DNA of 41,918 bases from the NCBI GenBank assembly GCA_903839675.1, contig CAIMDB010000020.1, positions 1-41,918 on the forward strand, read 5' to 3'. Below are positions 1-8,200 of the stretch, one piece after another. The notes under the pieces are model-generated. The model saw only the letters and a list, made by a program, of their open reading frames with translations. It was not told the DNA's origin and did not search any database. Numbering within the stretch: the first letter of the stretch is position 1; each line of letters begins with the position of its first letter. The DNA is from an uncultured Sphingomonadales bacterium (GTDB lineage: Bacteria; Pseudomonadota; Alphaproteobacteria; Sphingomonadales; Sphingomonadaceae). The position numbers were made by a program, and so were the translations under genes.

Positions 1-1137
1 AACGGCATGTTCTCCGGCGATGACCTGAACGTTGCGACTTCGACCGGTGTGTTTGCAGACAGCCATGTGGCGCAGGGTCTTGTGGTCAGCATCAGCGGTC
101 TCACGCTGGGCGGCACGGATCTGGGCAACTATACGCTGGCCTCTTCAACGGCGAGCGCACTGGCAAACATCACACCCGCACCTCTGATGGTCGCGGCCCT
201 GTCCCAGACCAAGGTTTATGACGGCAGCACGACCGTTACGAGCTCGGCCCTGGGCACAGGATACATTGTGAGCGGTCTGATTGGCAGCGAGAGCCTCAGC
301 AGTGTGACGCTGGCTTATGCGAGCAAGGACGTCAGCCGGTTGAATGGTGTCATCCAGAGCAACAAGACGATCGCGGTGAGTGGTGCGGTTGCGACTTCGG
401 GCACCCGATTGACCGACTATGCGATCAGCTATGTCAACAACACTTCGAGCACGATCACGCCGAAGACAGTCGCGCTTTCCGCCAGCAAGATGTTTGATGA
501 TACCAACAATTTGAACGGTTTTGTGAGCGTTTCGACCGGCGTTTCAGGAGAGGCGCTCGGCTATGCTGGTGCATTGGCCTTCTCTTCGCGGATGGAGTTT
601 GTCGGGAACTATATCAGTCAGATCCAGTTGATTGATAGCGCAACTGCATTGGCCGCCAACTATCAGATCCCGGCGTTGAATGCTGAAAACGCGCCGGTGT
701 TGATTGCCATGGCCACCCCCATGACGGTGGTTAATCCGGATACCTACCAGACGCTTTCCGTGTCCAACCCGACACCGGCCATGGCGGCTGGTGTCACTGG
801 CACAGTTGTCGTGGAAGGGATCGGCGTCGCCATTCCGTCGTCACCCGTTGTCACGGCTCCTGCCACAAACACCGCTCCGGCAGCCATGATGGCGGTGGAC
901 CGTGCCTTCGTCATTCCAATTGAACGGGCCACTCTTTTGAATGTGAATGCCGGATCGCAAATCACATTGGCTGACGGCAGCGCCCTGCCTGCGTGGATAT
1001 ACTACGACGCTGCTCAAGCTACTCTGGTGGGTGAGGCACCCGAAAATGTCACCTCGCTCGCCATCAAGGTCACCGCTGTCGACAAGGATGGCAATTCGGT
1101 CTCGACCGAGTTTGTCCTCCAATTCGAAGCAAAATAA
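1..1137 (+). CDS. C-terminal part of a YDG/MBG-repeat surface adhesin (5' truncated)
   Basis: The frame is open to the first base of the window, so this is the 3' end of a longer gene; the first Met in view (7) is not a trusted start. About 376 residues are visible. Two successive Thr/Ser/Ala/Gly-rich modules begin with a KVYDGST-type and a KMFDDTNN-type motif (roughly residues 68 and 160). These are characteristic of YDG repeats found in filamentous-haemagglutinin-like proteins that carry a TPS secretion domain at the N-terminus. The last ~75 residues (GSALPAWIYYD...FVLQFEAK) resemble a putative Ig/cadherin-like (He_PIG/CADG) domain. Inferred role: a large exported surface protein or adhesin. 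The secretion domain and any partner TpsB pore lie outside the window. The IalB-like gene follows after 15 nt, so co-transcription is likely. Confidence 0.75.
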   Translation, partial: NGMFSGDDLNVATSTGVFADSHVAQGLVVSISGLTLGGTDLGNYTLASSTASALANITPAPLMVAALSQTKVYDGSTTVTSSALGTGYIVSGLIGSESLSSVTLAYASKDVSRLNGVIQSNKTIAVSGAVATSGTRLTDYAISYVNNTSSTITPKTVALSASKMFDDTNNLNGFVSVSTGVSGEALGYAGALAFSSRMEFVGNYISQIQLIDSATALAANYQIPALNAENAPVLIAMATPMTVVNPDTYQTLSVSNPTPAMAAGVTGTVVVEGIGVAIPSSPVVTAPATNTAPAAMMAVDRAFVIPIERATLLNVNAGSQITLADGSALPAWIYYDAAQATLVGEAPENVTSLAIKVTAVDKDGNSVSTEFVLQFEAK

Positions 1138-1152
1138 GTAAGGAACCTCACA

Positions 1153-1737
1153 ATGCATAAACACGTTTTCAATGTCTTGGCGGCTGTTGCTGTTTCCGCT
1201 GGTTTGCTCGCCTCACCTGCGATATCTGCTAAGACCGCCAAGGCCGCGAAGCCTTCAGCAGCGACTGCTGCACCGGCACAGCCTGCCGCTGCGGCGCCTC
1301 CGGCTGCCCCCATTGAATGGGTCCTCAGCAAGACGTTCGATAAATGGGGCTTCATCTGCAACAAGATGAACGCCAAAGACTGCCGAGCGGTGCAGACACA
1401 GAATTACGACAATGCCGAAACGAAGGGGCGACTTCTTCAGGCGATGGTCGGGGTTGAGCAGGGGCGAACATTCCTGACACTCACTCTGCCTTTTGGCGTT
1501 GATTTGCGTGGCGGCGTTGTTGCGCGCATTGATGAAAATGAAGAAGTGAAGTCGGTGTTCGTCACTTGCCTTCCAGATGGCTGTCAGTCCATTCTGGAAC
1601 TCGATGCAAAGCTGCTTGCCCAATTTGACAGTGGCAAAATCATGAAAGTCGGGTTCCGCCCTTGGGGTGGAGATAAAACGTTGGTCGTCGACGTGCCGCT
1701 TGATGGTGCCAAAGCCGCGATCGCAGCATTGAAATAG
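1153..1737 (+). CDS. IalB-family (invasion-associated locus B) periplasmic protein
   Basis: 194 aa. ATG at 1153 is preceded by AAGGA (1140-1144) at 8 nt. A Sec signal peptide (hydrophobic residues 6-25, AxA-like site near 26) is followed by an Ala/Pro-rich low-complexity linker (27-55) and an IalB-type domain to the end. The domain shows the family pattern W-x-F-x-C...C (C69, C77) and a second Cys pair (C139, C144), likely disulfides in the periplasm. IalB was named for invasion in Bartonella, but the family is widespread in free-living alphaproteobacteria, where its job is unclear. Its position 15 nt after an adhesin gene suggests an envelope role. The family call is confident; the function is not. 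Confidence 0.85.
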   Translation: MHKHVFNVLAAVAVSAGLLASPAISAKTAKAAKPSAATAAPAQPAAAAPPAAPIEWVLSKTFDKWGFICNKMNAKDCRAVQTQNYDNAETKGRLLQAMVGVEQGRTFLTLTLPFGVDLRGGVVARIDENEEVKSVFVTCLPDGCQSILELDAKLLAQFDSGKIMKVGFRPWGGDKTLVVDVPLDGAKAAIAALK

Positions 1738-1755
1738 TCAGGCGAAAAGCTGCCC

Positions 1756-1771
1756 GAAAGCGGCGGCTTTC
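1756..1771 (+). terminator. Small stem-loop after the IalB-like gene
   Basis: GAAAGC (1756-1761) pairs with GCTTTC (1766-1771) across a GGCG loop, 18 nt past the stop of the IalB-like gene. The stem is short and no T-run follows, so this could be a weak terminator or chance. The rest of the 124-nt gap to sapC shows only an AT-rich stretch (about 1838-1850) that may hold a -10 element. Confidence 0.25.
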
Positions 1772-1861
1772 CACGAGGGACAACACGTCTGAATTTAAAG
1801 GCTTTCCGAGCTCATTGCGCGCCGGGGCAGTCACATTCTTTATATTTTTAGGAGCATACAC

Positions 1862-2626
1862 ATGTCTAGCGCACCGCAGAACAACTTCCCTCTGTTTTTC
1901 AAAGACCTCGTTCCTTTGTCGTCTATCGACCACGCTACTTGGAAGACACGCCCGATTGAGAGCGCGCCTTGGCTTGCCGCGCAACATGCCGTGCCGGTAA
2001 CCGTTGATGAATTCACCAGTGCCCAGCGCTTCTTCCCGATCATCTTTTCATCCGGTCCGAACCCGGTGCCGCTTGCGTTGATGGGTCTAAACGAAGGCGT
2101 AAATGTTTTCATGGGTGAAGACGGTAAGTTTTCCGAGCAAGCCTACATCCCAGCCTATGTTCGCCGCTATCCGTTCATGCTTGCCAAGTTGACCCCGGAC
2201 AGTGCGGACCTGTCGGTCTGCTTTGATCCAACAGCAGGTGCGATCGGTGAATTCGAAGATGGTGAGGCGTTGTTTGAAGATGGTCAGCAGACCGAAGCCA
2301 CGAAGCGCATCCTGGGTTTCTGTGAACAGTTTGAGCAGGCTGGCCAGCGGACGGAAGCCTTCATCAAGGAGCTCATCGATAATGATCTCCTGATGGAAGG
2401 CGAAATGACGATCCAGCCGGAAGGTGACAAGGCGCCCTTCATCTATCGTGGCTTCCAGATGGTGAATGAAGAGAAATTGCGGGATTTGCGCGGTGACAAG
2501 CTGCGCAAGATGAATAGCTCCGGGCTGCTCGTCTTGGTTCACGCGCATCTTATGTCGCTGTCTTTGCTGCGTGAGCTTTTTGGCCGTCAATCGGCACAGG
2601 GGAAGGTGCCTGTCGCGGCAGCATGA
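1862..2626 (+). CDS. SapC-family protein
   Basis: 254 aa, starting at ATG 1862 with AGGAG (1850-1854) 7 nt upstream. The protein matches the SapC family (PF07277) over its whole length. Visible family features are the N-terminal FPLFFKDLVPLSS segment, an AxxxVPVTVDEF stretch, RFFPIIFS, the central YIPAYVRRYPF motif, and a C-terminal GFQMVNEEKL followed by a hydrophobic LVLVHAHLMSLSLLREL helix. The family is named from a Campylobacter S-layer locus; in alphaproteobacteria it often lies near TonB receptors and its biochemical activity is not established. No signal peptide is evident. Here it follows two envelope genes after a 124-nt gap and faces the FAD-dehydrogenase gene convergently. Confidence 0.85.
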   Translation: MSSAPQNNFPLFFKDLVPLSSIDHATWKTRPIESAPWLAAQHAVPVTVDEFTSAQRFFPIIFSSGPNPVPLALMGLNEGVNVFMGEDGKFSEQAYIPAYVRRYPFMLAKLTPDSADLSVCFDPTAGAIGEFEDGEALFEDGQQTEATKRILGFCEQFEQAGQRTEAFIKELIDNDLLMEGEMTIQPEGDKAPFIYRGFQMVNEEKLRDLRGDKLRKMNSSGLLVLVHAHLMSLSLLRELFGRQSAQGKVPVAAA

Positions 2627-2633
2627 CGAACTA

Positions 2634-2676
2634 CGTGGCAGCGCCCCGAGGCTGTTCGCCGTCGCGCGCTGCCACG
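2634..2676. terminator. Convergent stem-loop between sapC and the FAD dehydrogenase gene
   Basis: CGTGGCAGCGC (2634-2644) and GCGCTGCCACG (2666-2676) form a perfect 11-bp inverted repeat around a 21-nt loop. A smaller TGGCC/GGCCA stem (2679-2692) follows. The element sits in the 74-nt gap between two convergent genes, where it could stop transcription from either side. No clear T-run is present, so it is not a textbook intrinsic terminator. Confidence 0.5.
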
Positions 2677-2700
2677 CTTGGCCTATGGGCCATCAGGTTG

Positions 2701-4338
2701 TCAGCTCTTTCTGACGTCCAGTGTAAGCGCCAGCGCCTCTGCGACTTTGATGCCATCGACAGCGGCGGAGAGAATGCCGCCCGCATAGCCTGCGCCTTCG
2801 CCGGCAGGGTAAAGCCCTGACGTATTGATGCTCTGGCAATCGTTCCCGCGCCGGATGCGGATGGGGGATGATGTGCGCGACTCAACGCCTGTTAGGACAA
2901 CGTCGGGATGGTCGTAGCCGGGCATTTTCCGGCCAAAGACGGGCAGGGCTTCGCGAATGGCCTGGGTTACAAAGTCTGGCAGGCAGGTCGACAGGTCGGA
3001 CGGGTGAACGCCCGGCTGATAAGAGGGCGTGATCGAACCGAGAGCCGTGGAGGGGCGACCTGCCACAAAGTCCTCAAGCCGCTGGCCCGGGGCTTGGTAA
3101 CTGGACCCACCTGCGAGAAAGGCCTGCGTTTCCCAGTGTCGCTGCAGTTCGACGCCTGCCAAGGGGCCGCCGGGGAAATCCCGTTCAGGCGAGATGTCGA
3201 CGACGAGGCCGGAATTGGCGTTGAACTCGGCGCGTGAATATTGGCTCATGCCATTGGTGACGACGCGCCCTTCCTCTGATGCGGCGGCGACCACGCGTCC
3301 GCCCGGACACATGCAAAAGCTATAGACTGAACGGCCGTTGCTGGCCGTGTGGGACAGGCTGTACGCGGCGGGGCCGAGGATCTTGTTGCCGGCGTCCGCG
3401 CCATAGCGTGCGCGATCAATCAAGCTTTGGGGATGTTCAATTCGTACGCCGATGGCGAAGGGTTTGGCCTCCACATGCACGCCGCGTTCGTGTAGTTTGT
3501 AGAAGGTATCCCGCGCGCTGTGGCCCACGGCCATGATGACGTGGCGAGCTTCAAGATAGCTGCCATCCGACAGATGCAGACCGCGCATCGTGCGGTTGCC
3601 TGAAGCATCCGCTGTAATGTCGAAATCTTCGACGCGGGTTTGAAAGCGATATTCGCCGCCCAGTTTTTCAATGGTCTCCCTGATGCTCATCACCATGGTG
3701 ACGAGGCGGAAGGTGCCAATATGCGGGTGCGCCTCGGTCAGGATTTCTTCGGGTGCGCCTGCCTTCACAAACTCGACCAGCACCTTGCGGCCAAGATGAC
3801 GCGGGTCTTTGATCCGGCTGTAGAGTTTGCCATCGGAAAAAGTGCCGGCACCGCCTTCACCGAATTGCGCGTTTGATTCCGGCTTCAGCACGCCCTTGCG
3901 CCACAGACCCCATGTGTCCTTGGTCCGTTCCCGCACCGCAGTGCCACGCTCGATGATGATGGGGCGGAACCCCATTTGGGCAAGGACCAAGGCAGCCAGA
4001 AGGCCGCAGGGGCCTGCGCCAATCACGACGGGCCGTGGGCCTGAATAATCGGAAGGGGCTTGCGTGACGAACTTGTAGCTGATGTCCGGCGTCGGGCGGA
4101 TGTGCGGATCATCGGCGAGACGCGCAGCGACCGCGGCCTCATCCACCAGCGTCACATCAATGGTATAGACCAGCTTGATCGCGCCCTTTTTGCGCGCGTC
4201 ATTGCCGCGCCGGAACATGGTCCAGCTCAGCACCTCAGCCTCACTCACGCCGAGCCGATCATAGATGGCGGCGGGAAGCTCTTCCGGTGCGTGGTGGAGA
4301 GGCAGTTTCAGTTCGTTGATGCGCAGCATGGCGCGCAT
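2701..4338 (-). CDS. NAD(P)/FAD-dependent dehydrogenase (COG2509-like)
   Basis: 545 aa. After an N-terminal domain of about 100 residues (LRINELKLPLHH..., with a FRRGNDARKKGAIKLVYTIDV stretch), a Rossmann FAD-binding motif GAGPCG appears at 107-112, ending in an acidic partner (IIIERG). Further landmarks are FGEGGAGTFSDGKLYSRIKD and the C-terminal YPAGEGAGYAGGI, which normally contacts FAD. This architecture is that of the uncharacterised FAD-dependent dehydrogenases in COG2509, whose substrate is unknown. ATG 4338 has no strong ribosome site; a second in-frame ATG lies 9 nt downstream. The gene follows fdhD by 42 nt on the same strand, so it may be the last member of the formate-dehydrogenase transcript, though no functional link is proven. 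Confidence 0.85.
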   Translation of the reverse strand: MRAMLRINELKLPLHHAPEELPAAIYDRLGVSEAEVLSWTMFRRGNDARKKGAIKLVYTIDVTLVDEAAVAARLADDPHIRPTPDISYKFVTQAPSDYSGPRPVVIGAGPCGLLAALVLAQMGFRPIIIERGTAVRERTKDTWGLWRKGVLKPESNAQFGEGGAGTFSDGKLYSRIKDPRHLGRKVLVEFVKAGAPEEILTEAHPHIGTFRLVTMVMSIRETIEKLGGEYRFQTRVEDFDITADASGNRTMRGLHLSDGSYLEARHVIMAVGHSARDTFYKLHERGVHVEAKPFAIGVRIEHPQSLIDRARYGADAGNKILGPAAYSLSHTASNGRSVYSFCMCPGGRVVAAASEEGRVVTNGMSQYSRAEFNANSGLVVDISPERDFPGGPLAGVELQRHWETQAFLAGGSSYQAPGQRLEDFVAGRPSTALGSITPSYQPGVHPSDLSTCLPDFVTQAIREALPVFGRKMPGYDHPDVVLTGVESRTSSPIRIRRGNDCQSINTSGLYPAGEGAGYAGGILSAAVDGIKVAEALALTLDVRKS

Positions 4339-4380
4339 CTAGTCCGGATACGTGGCTTTCGCCAAGGGTTTCCGTGTGCG

Positions 4381-5157
4381 TTAGCCCAGCTTGAGCATCG
4401 CATCACGCCGGGCGAGGGCGATGAGGGTCAGGCCGGCCGCCTTTGCGCGCTCTGCGGCCAGCGATGTGGCTGTGGAGATGGTCACTAATGTCGGGCATCC
4501 CGCGATGACGGTCTTCTCGACCAGTTCATAGCTGCAGCGGGAAGAGAGCAGGAAGAAGCCCGATGATGGCGAGGTGCCTTTGCGGGCCAGCGCCCCAATC
4601 AGCTTGTCGAGCGCGCAATGGCGGCCAACATCTTCGCGGGCGACGACGATGGCGCCGTCAGGCGTGCAGAAGGCCGCCGCATGGGCACCGCCTGTGGCCT
4701 TGTTGAGCGGCTGGTGGTCATACAAGCCTTCCAGTGCAGCAAAGATGGCGGTTGGCGCTATATCCAACTGCGCCTCGATTGGGGGCAGGGGGCGGGCGAC
4801 CTGTTCTAGGTTCTCCAGCCCACACAGGCCGCAACTGCTCTCCGAGACACGGACGCGAACACGCTCCAACATCGGCTCTATGCGGTCCTGGGCGATCGTG
4901 ATGCGCAGGACGATGCCTTGCGGGGTTTCATGCGCGTTGACGTCCAGAATATCGGATACATGCGGAATGATGCGTTCCGACAGGGAGAAGCCGACAGCAA
5001 AGTCTTCAAGATCAACCGGCGTCGCCATCATCACGGCATAGCCGATGCCGTTATACTCAACGGCAATCGGCATTTCGACGGGCAGAGTGCGCGCGGCAGG
5101 CGTGAGGTCGGTCGGGGTAATCCGATCGACGGGGACGCTGACGGTGCTGTCGGTCAC
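4381..5157 (-). CDS. fdhD: Formate dehydrogenase accessory sulfurtransferase FdhD
   Basis: 258 aa. FdhD passes sulfur from a cysteine desulfurase to the molybdenum cofactor before insertion into formate dehydrogenase. The essential Cys motif is present as SSCGLCG (C109, C112), along with the family segments EYNGIGYAVMMATP, DFAVGFSLSE, GGAHAAAFC and AREDVGRHCALDKLIGA. The start is GTG at 5157, whose G-T-G-A overlaps the TGA of fdsD by 4 nt, so translation is probably coupled to the structural subunits. This placement fits a dedicated maturation factor for the adjacent FdsA. Confidence 0.95.
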   Translation of the reverse strand: MTDSTVSVPVDRITPTDLTPAARTLPVEMPIAVEYNGIGYAVMMATPVDLEDFAVGFSLSERIIPHVSDILDVNAHETPQGIVLRITIAQDRIEPMLERVRVRVSESSCGLCGLENLEQVARPLPPIEAQLDIAPTAIFAALEGLYDHQPLNKATGGAHAAAFCTPDGAIVVAREDVGRHCALDKLIGALARKGTSPSSGFFLLSSRCSYELVEKTVIAGCPTLVTISTATSLAAERAKAAGLTLIALARRDAMLKLG

Positions 5158-5360
5158 GCGCTCGCTTTAAGGGCGTCGATGGCCTTTGCTGCGTCGGGGG
5201 ACAGGCCGGTGCCATCATGCGCAAAGATGATCTGCTTCATCCGAGGGTCCCAGAACAACTGGATGTGTTCCGCCATTGCTGCCGCAGGGTCGGCGTCATG
5301 CTTCAGGTTCGTCGCGATCTGGTTGGCCATCCGCACAAGATTATCGAGCGTGCTGCTCAT
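5154..5360 (-). CDS. fdsD: Formate dehydrogenase delta subunit FdsD
   Basis: 68 aa. This small protein matches the FdsD family (LVRMANQIATNLKHD...AAMAEHIQLFWDPRMKQIIFAH), which accompanies soluble NAD-dependent, molybdenum-containing formate dehydrogenases and is reported to help assembly or Moco handling. The ATG (5360) overlaps the fdsA stop by 4 nt and its stop overlaps fdhD by 4 nt, so it sits in a translationally coupled chain fdsG-fdsB-fdsA-fdsD-fdhD. Confidence 0.93.
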   Translation of the reverse strand: MSSTLDNLVRMANQIATNLKHDADPAAAMAEHIQLFWDPRMKQIIFAHDGTGLSPDAAKAIDALKASA

Positions 5361-8200
5361 TCAGCGGCCTCAGCAGTTTCAATGCGGCGGGCATTGCGGG
5401 CGTGCTGATCATAGCCTTCCTGCCAATTGGTCGGGCCGTTGGAAGAGCTGATCTGAACCGCTGTCACCTTATATTCGGGGCAATTGGTCGCCCAGTCCGA
5501 ATAGTCGGTTGTCACCACATTCGCTTGCGTCATCGGGTGGTGGAACGTTGTATAGACGACACCCGGCGCCACGCGTTCCGTCACTGTCGCCCGCAGCGTT
5601 GTTTCACCGGCGCGGCTGGCCAGCTTGACCCAGTCGCCCGATTTGATGCCGCGGTTTTCAGCGTCTGTCGGATGGATCTCGAGAAGGTCTTCCTCATGCC
5701 AGACAACATTGTTGGTACGACGCGTTTGTGCGCCGACATTATAGTGGCTCAGGATGCGACCCGTTGTGAGCAGCAGCGGGAAGCGCGGCCCTGTCTTTTC
5801 ATCGGTCGGGACATAGTCGGTCACCACAAACTTGCCCTTGCCGCGCACGAACCCGTCGATGTGCATGATGGGTGATCCGTTGGGCGCGGCTTCGTTGACC
5901 GGCCATTGCAGCGAGCCTTCTTCGTCAAGCTTGTCAAAGCTGACGCCGCTGAAGCTCGGGGTCAAACGCGCGACTTCGTCCATGATTTCGGACGGGTGCG
6001 TGTAGTTCCAATCGAGGCCAAGCGCGCGGGCGAGTTCCTGCGTCACTTCCCAGTCTTCCAGCCCGTTCAGCGGTGACATCACCTTGCGGACCATCTGGAT
6101 GCGGCGCTCTGCGTTGGTGAAGGTACCGTTCTTTTCCAGGAAGGTGGAACCCGGTAAGAAGATGTGCGCGTAATTGGCGGTTTCGTTGAGGAACAGGTCA
6201 TGCACGATGACGCATTCCATCGCCGCCAAGCCAGCGGCTACGTGCTGCGTATTGGGGTCGGACTGGAGAATGTCTTCGCCCTGCACATAGAGGGCTTTGA
6301 ACACGCCGTCGGTCGCCGCATCGAGCATATTGGGGATGCGCAGGCCGGGTTCGGGGTCAAGTGCCACGCCCCATTCCGCTTCAAACTCACGGCGCGTTGC
6401 CGCGTCTGAGATGTGCCGATAGCCGGGCAGTTCGTGCGGGAAGCTGCCCATATCGCAGGCGCCCTGCACGTTGTTCTGGCCGCGCAACGGGTTCACGCCC
6501 ACACCACGGTGCCCGATATTGCCGGTCGCCATGGCGAGGTTGGCAATCGCCATAACCGTGGAGGAGCCTTGCGAATGCTCGGTCACGCCAAGGCCATAAT
6601 AGATCGCGCCATTGCCGCCGGTCGCATAAAGGCGTGCGGCTGCACGCAGGTCTGCGGCCGGCACTTGCGTTACAGGTTCCAGTGTTTCCGGGCTATTTCG
6701 CTCCAGCGAAACAAAGTCCGCCCAATCCTTGAATTCAGTCCAGTCACAGCGTTCGCGGACAAAGGCTTCATCAACGAGCCCTTCGGTCACGATGGTGTGC
6801 GCCATAGCCGTGAGCACCGCGACATTGGTGCCGGGACGAAGTGCCAAGTGATGCTGCGCTTCGATATGCGGTGAGCGGACGAGATCGGTTCGACGTGGGT
6901 CAATGACGATCAGCTTGGCTCCTGCCCGAAGGCGGCGCTTCATGCGGCTGGCAAAGACGGGGTGACCATCCGTTGGGTTGGCGCCGATGACGAGGATGAC
7001 ATCGCTGTCCTCAACACTGTCAAAGTCCTGCGTCCCTGCCGATGTGCCAAAGGTCGTCTTCAGGCCATAGCCCGTCGGCGAGTGGCAGACGCGGGCGCAG
7101 GTATCGACGTTGTTGTTGCCAAAGCCCGCGCGGATCAGTTTTTGGACGAGGAAGGTTTCTTCGTTGGTGCAGCGGCTTGAGGTGATGCCACCCAGCGCCT
7201 GCTTACCATACTTCGCGGAAATCCGCTTGAGCTCCGATGCGGCGTAGGCAAAGGCTTCTTCCCATTCCACTTCGCGCCAGGGGTCGCTGGCTGCAGCGCG
7301 GATCATGGGCTTGAGGATACGATCCTGATGCTGGGCATAGCCCCAGGCAAAGCGGCCCTTCACGCAGCTATGGCCGCGATTGGCCTTGCCGTCTTTCCAA
7401 GGCACCATGCGGACAAGTTGTTCGCCCCGCATTTCCGCGCGGAAGGTGCAGCCAACGCCGCAATAGGCACAGGTGGTGACGACAGCGCGTTCGGGCGTGC
7501 CGATCTCCACAACACTCTTTTCAACCAGCGTCGCAGTCGGGCAGGCTTGGACGCACGCGCCACAAGACACGCATTCCGAACCGAGGAAATTGTCGGACGA
7601 AAGGCCCGCTGAAATCTTGGAGTCAAAACCGCGACCTTGCACGGTCAGGGCCAATGTCCCCTGCACTTCATCACACGCGCGCACGCAGCGGGAGCAGGCG
7701 ATGCACTTGGACGGGTCAAAGTCGAAATAGGGGTTGGAATGATCTTTGGTCTGGCCAAGGTGGGTTGCGTCCGCCGCATAGCGCACGTCACGCAGGCCAA
7801 CATTGCCTGCCTGATCCTGAAGCTCGCAATCGCCATTGGCAGCGCAGGTGAGGCAATCAAGCGGGTGATCGGAGATGTAAAGCTCCATGACGCCCTTGCG
7901 CAGCTTGGCAAGGTGCGGCGTCTGGGTGTGGACCACCATGCCGGGTTCAACGGGCGTTGTGCAGCTGGCAGGCGTCCCACGTCGGCCTTCAATCTCCACA
8001 AGGCACAGACGGCAGGAGCCGAAGGAGGCGAGGCTATCCGTCGCGCAAAGCTTGGGGATGGCCGTGCCCTGTTCAGACGCCGCGCGCATCACCGACGTGC
8101 CAGCGGGTACAGTCGTCTCGCGGCCGTCGATCGTCAGGGTTACCTGATCTTCCGACCGAGAGGCCGGGGTCCCGAAATCGGTCTGCGGTTGATAGGTCAT
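5357..8200 (-). CDS. fdsA: NAD-dependent formate dehydrogenase, catalytic alpha subunit FdsA
   Basis: 947 aa, about the usual length. FdsA oxidises formate to CO2 at a bis-MGD molybdenum centre and passes electrons through iron-sulfur clusters to FdsB. Clusters visible in order: a [2Fe-2S] ferredoxin site (C52, C63, C66, C80); a His-ligated [4Fe-4S] site (H112, C116, C119, C125); two ferredoxin-type sites (C166-C176 and C210-C220); and the proximal [4Fe-4S] of the molybdopterin domain (C244, C247, C251, C279). The Mo ligand and catalytic pair is CARVCHSPTGYG with C372-H373, so it is the Cys, not the Sec, type. A molybdopterin-dinucleotide-binding domain occupies the C-terminus. It overlaps fdsB and fdsD by 4 nt each. 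Confidence 0.96.
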   Translation of the reverse strand: MTYQPQTDFGTPASRSEDQVTLTIDGRETTVPAGTSVMRAASEQGTAIPKLCATDSLASFGSCRLCLVEIEGRRGTPASCTTPVEPGMVVHTQTPHLAKLRKGVMELYISDHPLDCLTCAANGDCELQDQAGNVGLRDVRYAADATHLGQTKDHSNPYFDFDPSKCIACSRCVRACDEVQGTLALTVQGRGFDSKISAGLSSDNFLGSECVSCGACVQACPTATLVEKSVVEIGTPERAVVTTCAYCGVGCTFRAEMRGEQLVRMVPWKDGKANRGHSCVKGRFAWGYAQHQDRILKPMIRAAASDPWREVEWEEAFAYAASELKRISAKYGKQALGGITSSRCTNEETFLVQKLIRAGFGNNNVDTCARVCHSPTGYGLKTTFGTSAGTQDFDSVEDSDVILVIGANPTDGHPVFASRMKRRLRAGAKLIVIDPRRTDLVRSPHIEAQHHLALRPGTNVAVLTAMAHTIVTEGLVDEAFVRERCDWTEFKDWADFVSLERNSPETLEPVTQVPAADLRAAARLYATGGNGAIYYGLGVTEHSQGSSTVMAIANLAMATGNIGHRGVGVNPLRGQNNVQGACDMGSFPHELPGYRHISDAATRREFEAEWGVALDPEPGLRIPNMLDAATDGVFKALYVQGEDILQSDPNTQHVAAGLAAMECVIVHDLFLNETANYAHIFLPGSTFLEKNGTFTNAERRIQMVRKVMSPLNGLEDWEVTQELARALGLDWNYTHPSEIMDEVARLTPSFSGVSFDKLDEEGSLQWPVNEAAPNGSPIMHIDGFVRGKGKFVVTDYVPTDEKTGPRFPLLLTTGRILSHYNVGAQTRRTNNVVWHEEDLLEIHPTDAENRGIKSGDWVKLASRAGETTLRATVTERVAPGVVYTTFHHPMTQANVVTTDYSDWATNCPEYKVTAVQISSSNGPTNWQEGYDQHARNARRIETAEAAE

